Source: Corythucha ciliata (lineage: Eukaryota > Arthropoda > Insecta > Hemiptera > Tingidae). Taken from it: a DNA stretch of 64,000 bases. A program made the translations under genes and the position numbers. Shown here one piece after another: positions 13,248 to 24,613 of this stretch (its first letter is position 1; the number at the start of each line of letters is the position of its first letter). The notes under the pieces are model-generated. The model saw only the letters and a program-made list of their open reading frames with translations. It ran no database searches and was not told the DNA's origin. The stretch covers positions 50,337,189 to 50,401,188 of the forward strand of contig CM075938.1 of assembly GCA_038030265.1 (NCBI GenBank). The letters are read 5' to 3'.

Positions 13248-13346
13248 CCCCCGCTATAAACGAAGGGCTCGAAATGTTGATGGTCCCTCGAGTCATCTTC
13301 AGTCTCGAAGGAATAGTTTGTCCCATGCTTGGTGACAATATTCTCG
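13248..13346 (+). other. Orphan exon-like segment
   Basis: A strong acceptor (CTTTTTTTTTCAG) and a perfect donor (CG|GTGAGT) bracket 99 nt. In one frame this is fully open and reads PAINEGLEMLMVPRVIF then SLEGIVCPMLGDNIL; the frames that would satisfy other phases contain stops. The peptide is hydrophobic and looks coding, but I do not recognise it. I found no neighbouring exon that continues it within a few kilobases. It could be an isolated exon of a long gene, an exon relic or chance. Confidence 0.2.
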
Positions 13347-16162
13347 GTGAGTTCCCACGCCTCATTCTAAAATGTTAACAACCCTGTAGGCCACTCTCCA
13401 TTGAATTGGAAGACTTGAATGTTTTTAAGGGTGAACTTTTTGACGTTAAAAAGTTCACGGGCGAGGAGCAGATGCACATAACTAGAGATGGCTAAAAAGG
13501 GGTCGAGTACCTTAACTCCAGGAGCTTCTGGACCTCATAAATCATAAGGCGTCATTACGCTGTTATTACCTTCCCTTCCAGGAAAAAAAAAAAATGCCCA
13601 TATGCCCTGATTACGTTTGGACCATTCAGGTTGAGTCATATTCCGCTTGGTACGCTTTCTGGATTGGCGCTCTCAAACAATTTTTCTACAGATGCCGAAA
13701 AATGCTCCGGGTTTCCGCAATGTTTACGTTTTTATTCATTAATGCCACAGAAAAAGGCTGTTGAAGTGTGTAATTAGTACAAAAAAGCATCGAGTGTTGG
13801 TGTTTCGGTGGGGAGGGGGGATAGACAGGTTCATCCGTCCCCATTCACTGTTTATTTTCTACCCTTGGTTTTCTCCTCTGGCTTTGGATGAATGATTTCA
13901 AATGGAACAGAGAGAGGGAGAGAGAAAAGGTCCTTTTTCTGCAACTCCCTTTTTTCTCCTTTCTTGATTGGTATCCCGTCGTTTTCGTGGACCATCTGTC
14001 CCCATCTTACTTCTTGTTAAGCGGGTTAGGTAGTCATGATACCTCCCCTTTTTAACTCTGTGGCTCCCTTAACCATAACGTCAATATCTTCGGTTGACTA
14101 ATTATTTTTTTTAAAACGAATTAACAAAATTTTAACCCTTCAAATCGTGAGGAACAAGAGAGGAGTTTTGTTTGTACTGCGAGCAAATAAAACTTGAAAA
14201 ACTAAATAAGAAGAGTAAACACGGTGGTAAAAAACTAGAGGGGGCGGAGGAATCCTTAGCAAACACTACGAAGGTTTTCTTTATGAATTATAGGCAGCCT
14301 GGAGTGTTTATTGTGCGGTATCACTGGGGTCAATACTGAGATTGAATCAAACCAAGAACTAAAGCGAAATAATTCATTTATTATTTATATGTCTCCGTCC
14401 TTACGAGAGGTTGAACGACAGTATGACTTTTGGTTTATATATGAATAAAAGGAGACAAGAGGAGTGATTTGGGAGTCGTTGGGTCTACCCAGTAGAAAAA
14501 TAGAAAAAAGCCAGGTGGTTGAAACCAGTTGGTTACAATGGATGCGGCACGTGAATCAGACACGGGGTGTGTGGACGATGGCGGGTGAGGGGGGCACGTG
14601 GCTCTTGAGTGCCGCGTCGACATGAGGCGGTACCGCAGAGTCATCTGTGCGTCTTCACTTAATCAAGTAGAGAGAGTTCATGGAACTGCATAGTTGTTTT
14701 CACGATTTTTTAAAAGTTCATCTGTTTCAATGTTTACGGTCGTGAGTGGAAGGGACGGAGACAGAACAATACGGATGTCTTACTCGTACATTTCTAATTT
14801 AGCGCGTGACTAGCAGTAGGCGTGGTTCGCTAAATGAACTATACTGTTGTCCAAGCGAGCTTCTGTTGGGCAGGGCTCAGTGGCACCAGTGTGTCATTCG
14901 ATGCCACAGACTTTGTACCTGCAGTGGACAAGTCCACACAATGTGCGTGGCATTCTTTTCAGCCCTGGCTGCCACACGGCAGCGGGGGCAGTCCGGGTGC
15001 CGGCGGTGGAGGACCTTCTCAAATTTCAGGGAAGTTTTTTCAAATTGTTTCGATTTAAGCCAGGCGCGGTTTATGAATTTGCAATTTTGCTATTGGTAAT
15101 GCAGCCGTTGGGGGGGGGGGGGAGTGGCCACAAATGAGTGAGTTGTCGTTATTGTCGGCCGATTTTTTCGACTCCACAAACCGGCCCAGTGAGGTCAGAG
15201 TGCGTTGAGGCTCTTCCTTGGACTCCGACTAGGAACAGTTTTATGACCCTGAAAAATCGTGCAACCGCCTAGAACGGCGGTCCCTGGTTTTCCTTCGCGA
15301 CTATTCAGTGAATATTTAGTCCCGAAAATTGCAATATCACGGCTATTCATCTCATCCCCCTTTAAGCATGAAAATTTCGCAGCTTTTGTTCTTTTGAAAC
15401 TTGCAATCGCGAGTCAATTCATCCCCTGATTTTAGCGATTTGTGACGTCTCTATAACTGCAACTATGCAGCTCAAATCAGCCGTAGAATGACACGTCCGG
15501 AAGTTAAAGGCCAAATTTTTGGCCAACTTTGCAAATAATCATTAAGCGATACCGCTTGGCAGGAATGTTCTATAGTATACCCAGGATGATTTCAAGACCA
15601 AGTCCCCACCTATGCCCATCTGCAATCACAGCCTCCCACCCCCTCGAAATTTAAAATTTGACATAACTCAGCAGAGCCAAACGACGCTGTGCTAGACGTA
15701 ATATGACCCACAGAATGATTAATTTTTTTGAGGCAGGATCAACTTTTTCATCGGATGTTTTAACCTCAATTGGAGTGGGTGAACTCTATAGAACTCACAA
15801 TGACCCAAAAGGGATATCCACGTTGTTCAGCGGGAAGGAGTACTATTAGCGCCCACCCAAATCTTGGTCATTAAAGCTTGTATTTTCACCCAACTTTTCG
15901 CGGTCAATTTTGGCAAGAATTATCTACATGCCTGAAGGAAGATTTTAAGACGAAGCCCCCTCCAATGCCCGCCTGCAATCACAGCCTACCACCCCCTCAA
16001 AAGTTAAAATTATACATAACTCGGCAACCAGAGCTTATGAACAGATTCCGTTTGTGCCAAAATGTTCGTCTGACTCAGGTTGAACAACTATGTGCCGTAT
16101 CGGAAGACCCGGGGGTGCTTGGTTCGAGCTCCTCGAGAGCCAAACGGCGCTATGCTAGACAT

Positions 16163-17352
16163 ATTATACGGTGTGGAACAGGATAAGTGTGACCAAAAAA
16201 ATGGGTGAAAATATGCCTCATTTGTGATCGAAAACACCCTATATACCATGATCAGAAAATCAAATGTTATGACTTACGTGAATTTTTTAAATAACTAAAC
16301 GCGAATAACTCGGTGACCAGCTGCCATTTTGCAACTTTTGACCATGGATTCGGAAAAAGCATACTTTTTCCGTCAGGGTTAGCCGTTTTCGATAAAGTTC
16401 TACTATTTTCTGTGGGCTCGAAAGCTGCTCAAAGTTTTGCACACCGAGGATTTCTCATTTTACAAAAAGTCAACCCCCTTTTTTCTACACTAAATCTGAG
16501 CGTATCGCGTCCGTTCGGAAGAACTTCTCTAATGTGTTCTTTTTTAAATGGCTCATGAACTCTTTTCAGTTTATCGTTTATTTTTCAGAAGAAATTGGCA
16601 TTTATTTGAAAAAAGATTGGTTTTTCTAATGCATACATAAAGTTGTAGCCGCAGGAGCCTACGCATTGTCTGTTTTCCCTCATTGAGGTGCGTTGCGGTT
16701 CGTTTTTGACGCACTTCAACATGTAGGGTCCTATACGGCCTCACCTTTATGCATGTATCACCTACTAACCCTCGTAGTTTAAATGATCTTACTAACAATA
16801 TCATTGGGTTTTCTTTTCAAAATCGCTTGATTTGGCCTAATCATTTGAACCAGCTTTGTGATGCATGCTTGAAGTATACAGTTTTCATTTGAACATGACA
16901 GAGTGTGTACGCCTGTCAAAGCCCAAAATGCCGCAGCTAGCTGTCGGATAGAGAGCATTTCACTACTGCGAATTTCGACTTTTTTAGTTAATTTGCGATC
17001 ATATAGTAGAAATGGCTATCATCCCAGCCAGTTAATTTCATTGAATAACAGCTAAACAGCAGCTCTCGAGCCCACAGAAAATAGCTGAAATTGATCGAAA
17101 ATGGCTATTCCAGACATAAAATAGTGTGCTCTTTCCGAATCCATCGTCAAAAGTTGCAAAATGACAGCAGTAAACCGAGTTATTCGCATTTATCTAAGAA
17201 AAGTGGTGCAAGCAACGACAAACGTTAGAAAAATCATATCTCGTAGGGATTTGATTTTCGGACCATGTTGTACAGGGTGTTACCATCGATTGCAAATGAG
17301 ATCTATTTTCACCAATTTTTTTGTCACACTTTTCCTGTTCCACCCAGTATAT
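16163..17352. mobile_element. Long-inverted-repeat element, arms about 290 bp
   Basis: The left arm (about 16163-16440) and right arm (about 17050-17352) are inverted copies. TGTGGAACAGGATAAGTGTG on the left equals GTGGAACAGGAAAAGTGTG on the reverse of the right arm. Further in, both share GCAACTTTTGACCATGGATT / GCAACTTTTGACGATGGATT, TCGGAAAAAGCA and AGAAAATAG next to GAGCCCACAGAAAATAG. A centre of about 600 bp without an open frame separates the arms. Fragments of the same family lie at 15.6-16.1 and 17.36-17.45 kb (for example GAGGCAGGA.CAACTTTT and GGATGTTTT.ACCTCAA). Confidence 0.65.
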
Positions 17353-20300
17353 GTATGATCTGATGAAGGAATCATTTGAATCATGTTTATGAGGCAGGAA
17401 CAACTTTTCATTGGATGTTTTGACCTCAAATGCATGAGTCATTTTCCTTAAGTGTTTCGATGTGGGGGACACGGTTGTGACACCCTCGGACGATACTCAA
17501 TAGACAAATGCAGGTGGCCCCGGCCCAAAGAAAAGGATGCCACCAGTTCCTCCCCATCCCAAAGGCGATTTTAAGGCTGTTTCCCCTCTTAAAAAAGCAG
17601 TTTCGTGACTATTTAGCCCCAAACCATGTAACTTTGCAGAAATTTAGCCCCTTAAAAGAGGCAAAAAGGGCGTTTTGTATTTTCATGATTTCGCTACATT
17701 TTTTCGACTTTAGCAGAGCGGCCCACTAAGGACAGCAGCTAGGATCTGAGATGCCACTAATGATCTAAAACGTATGTACTCGAACCACAACGTTCTGAAA
17801 TTACAAAGAGCTTCGCTTTTTCGGTGGTTTCGGCCGAAGTCAGTGTAGTAGACAAGTCCATACAGTGTGCGTGGCATCCTCTTTCAGCCCCCTGTGTGTA
17901 TGCCAATGGTAGTCCATACACAAAGTGGTGAAGGTGGTAATTCACAACTTAACGATTTACTTGGCATGAACAATCTTGAACGCGTTCATGCCTTAAACCC
18001 GTACAGCATATTTGTTATTTCTACATGTATTTATACATGCACCCACAACACACCGAGATTTCTTCTTGTCTCTTCCCCGGGGGGGCGCCTGCGCTTGATT
18101 ATTTCCCACAGGATCTAACGCACTGAAATATTAAACTTATCCCCCCTCAGCATTTTCTTTTACAACCCGGGACGTTTCAGATACGCTAATATAATTTACC
18201 CCGAGGGCAAGTTTGTATAATTATATTAAACTGGAGGTCGACAACACTTTCTTTCCCGTCGATTTAGATTCCCCTCTTGTGCCACAAGTACCCCCTCCAT
18301 CGCCCCCGTCAACAATACTTCCTGATACTTCGCCAAAAGGGGGGGTGGCTATCAATGTTAGATGAGTCTCGCGCCCAGTTTTCCCCTTTCGTTAAATCGA
18401 ATTACTGGTCTCTCTTCAGCAGCTTCCCTACCTTTAAATTCTACTAAAGCCCTGCTTTTTTCATATATTATAAATGGTTAAAACCGGTGCATTCAAAAGT
18501 ATAATATTTGGGTAAGGGCGTACTCGAACTGGATTTCATAACACAACGCTGAAGTGTGCCCTGTAATAACAGTTGATGATGACAGGGTGGTGTGGTGGTC
18601 CTTGAAGGGGGTGGACAAAAGGGATATTGGGTTTTGGTTGTTGTTTAGTGAAACATTAATAACCACTAAAGAGGGAGACGAGGCCTCTCCTCTATGGGAA
18701 AGCTTTCTTTTTCTCTGTGCCCTTCTTTTATTTCTTTTTTTAAAAAGCAGTTCTATGGGAAGTAATCAGTTTGTAAATAGATTAGAACAGCCGCACGTCA
18801 GTAACGGGATAGCGCTGGGAGACTCTCGTGGGGTCTTCGCGCCGCGTGTCTCACTCCCGGAGACCCCGGTGGCGCGCTTGTCGTATAAAGTGGGAGTGAC
18901 TGACATGAAAAAAGCATCTGAAAATACGAGATGACTACTATTTGACGATGTGCCCTTCCAAAATTGAAAAAAACAAAAAAAAAAACAATGAATTTAGCGT
19001 TCGATCACTATGATTGAAACAGTTGAAGAGGCGCACCGCCGAGTGGAACTAATTGTCGAAGGAAAGGTGTTGTAAGCGTGGACGGAAGTGACACCCCGCG
19101 GAGGTGCCGGCCGTTAAGTGCTAAATCACTGGCAACAATTTCCGGCAAGGTGTTTTCCAATTCAAAGCAGTGGAGATGACGAGCGTAATAATAATAAAGA
19201 AAAAATGTATTGGAAAATTGTACGCCGACTCTAGAGTGGCAATCATCGCAAGTCATTAAGCTTAAGGTTTCCGAAGTTGCTGGCTCGGAACGCAGCTCGG
19301 GCAATATGTTCGGTACAGCTTTATAAAGAGCAGATGTGCTTGCCTAGGAAGTTAGAAGCTTGATTCAATTAAGACCTCGAGAGAGTTTTAAAGCTTCACT
19401 TGACTTATGAGCAAAGCAACCCTCAATAGAGCGTGGGCGACCGTAAAAAATAAAAAAAACGGCGTTGAGAAGAGGATGGCACAGACAAACTTGAGGAATT
19501 CTTTTCCCTTCGCGGAGCCTTTTGAAACCATAGCAATGAGGTTGAACGTCGGTCTCTTTTACCCGTATAAAAATAATGAGAGCGTAGTATGGGCTTCTTC
19601 TTTTATCATTCATTCACAGTACGCGTGTTTGAGCAGCTCCCCCCTCCCCTTAGCCAAAAGCTTGATTGAAGTAAAAGTGGAAACAAAACTGGCTTCCTTT
19701 TGAGAGATTGCAATGGACTTATCTGCTTCTATTTGGTGATGTCTATCGACCTCTCCTTATCACCCGATAAAAAACCATTAATCTCCTTTCTTCCATCACC
19801 ACCGCATGGATTGACGCGTTTACGTTTTTCTTGTGTCAAACACCCTGTGCCTTTCTATGAATTTCTATGAATATTGACAAAATTGATAGGTTTGTTATGA
19901 GGCGCCTCAAACTTTTTGAAATTGCTAAATGAGCTGATTTTTCAGAGTTTTAGGGCTGAGTCGTCTGTCAAAAAAAGCTGAATGGACAAATAATTTTTTC
20001 GCGAGTGGTTGTTTTTGAGACAATAAATTGTCCCCGTAAAGGAGTCAATAAGCTACTCGAACGGTACTACGGTGGCAGTCTGGCTCTAAATTGTCATTGT
20101 TCGGGTTGAACATTGGAGTTCATTGGCGAGGGGGGAGGATTTCACGCTGACCTTTCGCCGCTCAGCGTGGGAAAGTGATGGTCCGCCCGAGGATCCGACC
20201 TAAGTTGGAGTCGGTGGGGGTATAGTAGGATTCTGGCCTTTTTTGGTGGCATGCGGGGTCGGGCATGGGCCCAGGTTTTTCCTCATTAAATGGGATGTTT

Positions 20301-22470
20301 CATTAACCATGAGGCCGAGTCAATATTCTCAGTTCCGCAGCCCACCTCCGTGGTTCACGCTGCCGGCGTGGTCGGCTGGTAATCGACCGACTAGGAGCCG
20401 AGCGATAGGGCCAGCCCTGGTGGGTTTATCCAGACCGCAGATGGAGGGCACATGCCCGGGATAGGTACTGGCCATATCTTAAGGGGTATCATCTGATCAA
20501 ATAGAGCAATAGATCACATCTATTGAGCTCCCGCATCGGGTCTTAGGCCAAAAAACTACAAATTTGGCTCTCTAGGATTTGATTTTGTCCCTTAATTTTT
20601 ATTTTCTGGCCCAAAAAAAGTCAACATTTCGACTTCAAATGACTGGATGTCATCAACTTAAACACTCACAAAACGCACGAATCCTCCTCATATGGTCTCT
20701 TATTGTTGGAAGGCAATTTTGAGCCTCGTGGCCCTCCGGGTTTGTTAGCCGTTAAGGCGGCCTTTTTGAGTTCTCTTCTCGATCCCTGTGTGTGGGGGGG
20801 AGGGGGTGCCAAGCCTTCTTGATATTCCCTGGGATCTTTAAAGGCCTCGGATCACACGAAGCTATTTCCTGTGTATTTCCTTAGAGAAATATGTATTTGT
20901 GCGGTCTTTAGAGTTTCAAAATTTGATTTTTTAGTTTCTCCCTCTTGTAGCTCCTCAAGCCTTGACCACCCCTCGAAAATTAAAAGCTATTACACTAATT
21001 GCTTATATGAGTGTTCAGGTTTCCAAGAACCCGTTAACATTAATTATTTATAATTTCTGAAGGCATTTTAAGGTTTTCGCTATAAATTCTTTACAGTGAC
21101 AGCATTACAGCCCATACTTTGTACATCCCAGTTTTAGGAAACAAACGAAAGGGCATTTGTTGACAATGGAAGGGACATGATTTTACAAAATTGTTGCTGT
21201 TAACTAACAAAATTATTCTTTGAAGAAACGGACAAAAATGAGCGACATTATGAAAGAGATTGAGAATATCCCTTTGGCCCCCTCCCCAAACGTTTCTTTT
21301 TCAAACACTGTCTTTCCTGAAATGAAGGAGAAAGGCTTCCCTAGGTTTTGAAACGAGCCTCTGGATTGGACGGTTGTTGTGATGGGGGTGTGGTTTAAGG
21401 GACCCTTTCCTGCACAAAAAAAAGGGAGGGCGGAGAACTTCCCTTATTGATCCAACTTGGTGGTCGGTGTGGGGCGGGGGAGAAGATTTTTGGGTTTTCT
21501 TCTCTCCTGCCACGCACGAGGGAAGAAAGAAGCGTTTAGCGTTTTTCCTTTTATACACTAATGCATATACCAATACAATTGCTTGGTCGCAAAGCGATGA
21601 AATGAACCAGATGGATGTGTGCGTGTGCGTCTTGGATATTTCTTTTTCCTCAAATTTGTCATAAAAAGAAATGGCCGACATCGCTTCCGACCGCAGGGAA
21701 CGTCTAGAATGCCGAGCAGGGATATTCCTCGCCAAGCGTGTTTCCCTAGGCCGGTGAACTTGGGAAGGAGTGCTGTGGAAGAGCCGGCTGTTCCACGAGC
21801 TATAGATTTGCAGTGCCATCTCTGAATGAGCAGTTTAAAGGATGAAATTGACAGTAATTTGCTGACTGTAAAAAATAACTTTTCTTTCTGTTCGGGGGCA
21901 GTTTATGAGGGAAAATTGGTAAACAGCCGCACCAAATGGGTCAGTTATTTGAGACATATCTTTGGCGTGATGCGTGTCTGTGTTGATGTACAGAGGGGGG
22001 GGGGGACGTTAAATTTTTCAGACAAACATCCTTTTCTTGGTCTGAATGTCACTGTCACGAGATAATAAGCCCCGCCAATGACGGACTTTACTCCCCTAAC
22101 GTTTTGAATGGTAGCCCGCCAGGCGACCTGTGATCAATGCCCGTGTGACTTTGGGACATTCTCGTGGCCGTCATGATTCAGTTCTTGTTAAGGTCTTAAA
22201 TGAGAGCACAGGTGGGCCCCTGGAGTGTGTAAAGTGTGACCAGGGTGGTCTGTTAATTATTAGAGGCTTGAAAAGATGGGCTCTTAGAAGCTTCATCCGC
22301 ACAGAAAAACTCTAGAAACTTCAATTTTTAGGTCTAAATATTTTTTGTTTCGAAAAACAAAACCCCCGGTTCCCGAGTTAGTAGGGAAATCAGGTATTGG
22401 GACTCTGAAAACCCCTTAACTGAAAGAAAGTTCATACTATTTGAGGTTTTCGATTAATATATTTTTTTCA
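17353..22470. other. Gene-poor region
   Basis: No gene supported. A GC-rich patch near 20.2-20.47 kb (GGGTCGGGCATGGGCCCAGG onward) differs in composition from its neighbours, but none of its frames shows a domain. A 172-codon minus frame at 21.3-21.8 kb is Ser/Pro/His-rich low-complexity and unsupported. An 11-G run lies near 21995-22005. Confidence 0.5.
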
Positions 22471-22609
22471 GGGCCCCTGTTCTATAAAATTAGCAACAGT
22501 TGATACCAACAGTCAATCACCTGATTTCATTCAATTTCGTCGATTTAATTAATGAAAGCATATGACTTACTGTCGTTAACTACTGTTGTTAAAGTTATAG
22601 AACAAGCCC
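22471..22609. mobile_element. Short MITE, possibly Harbinger-like
   Basis: The left end GGGCCCCTGTTCTATAA and the right end, which on the other strand reads GGGCTTGTTCTATAA, form an inverted repeat. It continues into (A/T)TAGCAACAGT versus TTAACAACAGTAG. TCA lies on both sides and could be a 3-bp target duplication. The element is 139 bp with no coding capacity. Confidence 0.55.
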
Positions 22610-22738
22610 TCAGGTTTCGTTGTTGCGCCGACTCCATTACCGGTGATGTGGCGTCGTGATGGTGGCAAACATGGGTCAGGTCATGTTTTTTTCATGTTTC
22701 AGAACCTCTAGAACACGAATTCAGTGGTCTCCGGAATT

Positions 22739-22798
22739 CACACACACACACACACACACACACACCCCCCACACACACACACACACATATATATATAT
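22739..22798 (+). repeat. (CA)n-(TA)n microsatellite
   Basis: An alternating CA tract, a C6 interruption, a second CA tract and then TATATATATA make a compound microsatellite of about 60 bp. Confidence 0.95.
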
Positions 22799-22818
22799 CT
22801 TTATGGCCGTTTTCTTGT

Positions 22819-23340
22819 TAGCACGATAACTCTCGTAGTAGTTAATTTAGCGGAACGCGGTTTGGCACAAAAATCAGTAGTCATAAGACCCCGGTCGGTA
22901 TTGCATTTGGGCCAAATCAGTCAAGGTGGAGGGGGGGGGGAATATGGCTTTGGTCAAAAAATCACTACAAATCACCAGTTGATTCTAGATGCGTCATATT
23001 CGGTACGAATACTTCATATTATACTAGCCTCTGATTCCCATTTTAATTTTTTGAAAAAGTCAAGGTGGAGGGGGTGGTGCCCCCGGAGTGGAAGTAAGTG
23101 TGTGGTATTGTTAGCACAATAACTCTCGAAGAAATTAATTTAGCGGGACGCGCTTTGGCACAAAAATCAGTAGTCATACGACCTCGTTTGGTATTGCATT
23201 GGGCCAAATCGGTTGACTTGGTTGGGGGAGGGGGGGTAATATGGCTTGAACTGGTAAAAAAATCACTACAAATCACCAGTTGATTCCAGAAGCATTATAT
23301 TCGGTACGATGATTTCATTTTGAAGTAGCCTTTGATTCCC
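22819..23340 (+). repeat. Tandem direct duplication, about 285-bp unit
   Basis: The block starting TTAGCACGATAACTCTCG (about 22819) is repeated from about 23109 as TTAGCACAATAACTCTCG. Both copies continue through GGCACAAAAATCAGTAGTCA, GGGCCAAATC, a G-run of 7-10, AATCACTACAAATCACCAG and TTGATTC, ending at TTGATTCCCATT-like sequence. The copies have diverged by point changes and G-run length. No coding potential. Confidence 0.85.
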
Positions 23341-24613
23341 ATTAAGTTCAGCTTAAATAAACCCGGCAGTAAACAGTACGAGGGAGGGTCAAACATTAAC
23401 GAAACAAATCATGGTCTCAACATTATTACTTCTGGGACGGCTTACGTTATCCGCATACAAAATGAAATGCACTCTTTCCGACCGCCAGCTGCCGGAGCGA
23501 AATTTTTTGTTCTTAAAGTTTCGAAGTATTGGTTTTCTACGCTATCAGTGAGGGATGAAAGAATTTTCTGAACAAAAAATTTTGTAAAATCTTTGTTTTC
23601 GACTGTCAAGAGGAGAAAATTTGAAATTTGTGGTCGGCTATTTGTAATGCACCTGTTAATTGGTGAAATGGGTAATTTAAGGATTACGAAACACGTTTTT
23701 TTTCAATGTTGGTTCGCGGAAGCACCAAAATTTGGCATTGATTCATCAGGACGAAGGGAGGAGTCCTGTGGTGAGACGAAATTCCAACTTCGCGAGTCTG
23801 TGCCCTGCCTAAATACACGCGAGTGTATTTTTAAAATTGTGCGTTTAAAAGTAAGGTCCCCTCCCCACCCTAATCACCCGGTTCGATTTATACCGAAAAA
23901 CACGGGCCTAATTTCTGAAATTGTGCGCGAGTAGTTCACAAATGTATGTCTACTCTCCACTGATACTTGAACGTAAGTTTTTTTTTGTTTTTATTTTATG
24001 TGTTTTCCTACTGAGTCTTTTTCTTAGTGTTTCGGGGTCACTTGAGTCAAAACCTCCCATTTTGTTAGCGTTCGCTAAGCCTTGTTTTACCGTCTTCGTT
24101 TGCTGTTTTCGGTTGTTTAGGACCAAACGTGGTCTTTCAGGGGGCTTTTTATTTCCTTTTCAGAAGTATTGAAATTATACATTTTGAGAGGAAAACAAAT
24201 GCCTTTCAGATTGTTTGGAATTTTCATTTTGTTTTGTTTTTTGGGGGCTTCAAGATAGGCAAGTACATGCACAGCAGTTGAGTCTTGAAGTTTGGGATCT
24301 AACCATCCCTTGTACAGAGTACAGTCATAAAGGCCATTGTGCTTGAAGGTAGCAGGTTTTCTCGGATGGTTGTATTGTTGGTAACAAAGCCAAAATGTTG
24401 GAAGGGGAGTCTGTTGGTGAGGATTATGAAGCGGTGTTCATTACATACTATTTGGGCTACTTTTTATTTCTGTTTATAAGTATACGCTGAACACAAAGTT
24501 TTCGAATGAACAGTTTTTCTTGGAGAAATATTACTGGCAAAATAAGGCACGTTAAAACTCAAAATTATTGTTTTATCCACATCATGGTTCTATTTACAAC
24601 TATGTTTTTTCTC

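Larger units (their letters stand above)
12360..16160. other. Gene-poor region with low-complexity tracts
   Basis: No supported gene, apart from the exon-like segment at 13248-13346 listed separately. The sequence has purine-rich runs (12.62-13.0 kb), a 13-G run near 15110-15122, and short repeats shared with 17.4-17.95 kb. For example, GTGGACAAGTCCACACA near 14926 corresponds to GTAGACAAGTCCATACA near 17848. CTGCAATCACAGCCT appears at both 15.62 and 15.97 kb. Confidence 0.5.
22611..24400 (+). repeat. Dispersed repeat family, copy 2
   Basis: This is the second copy of the family at 10327-12330, same orientation and block order, interrupted here by the microsatellite and by the tandem duplication at about 22.82-23.34 kb. 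Best-preserved blocks are at 23.79-24.16 kb (AAATTGTGCGCGAGT, GGTCTTTCAGGGGGCTT) and 24.25-24.31 kb (CAAGATAGGCAAGTACATGC, GGGATCTAA). Confidence 0.6.

Noticed and set aside
21301..21819. 172-codon open frame on the minus strand
   Set aside because: Low-complexity Ser/Pro/His/Arg sequence, no domain, no supporting splice structure and no similar frame elsewhere.
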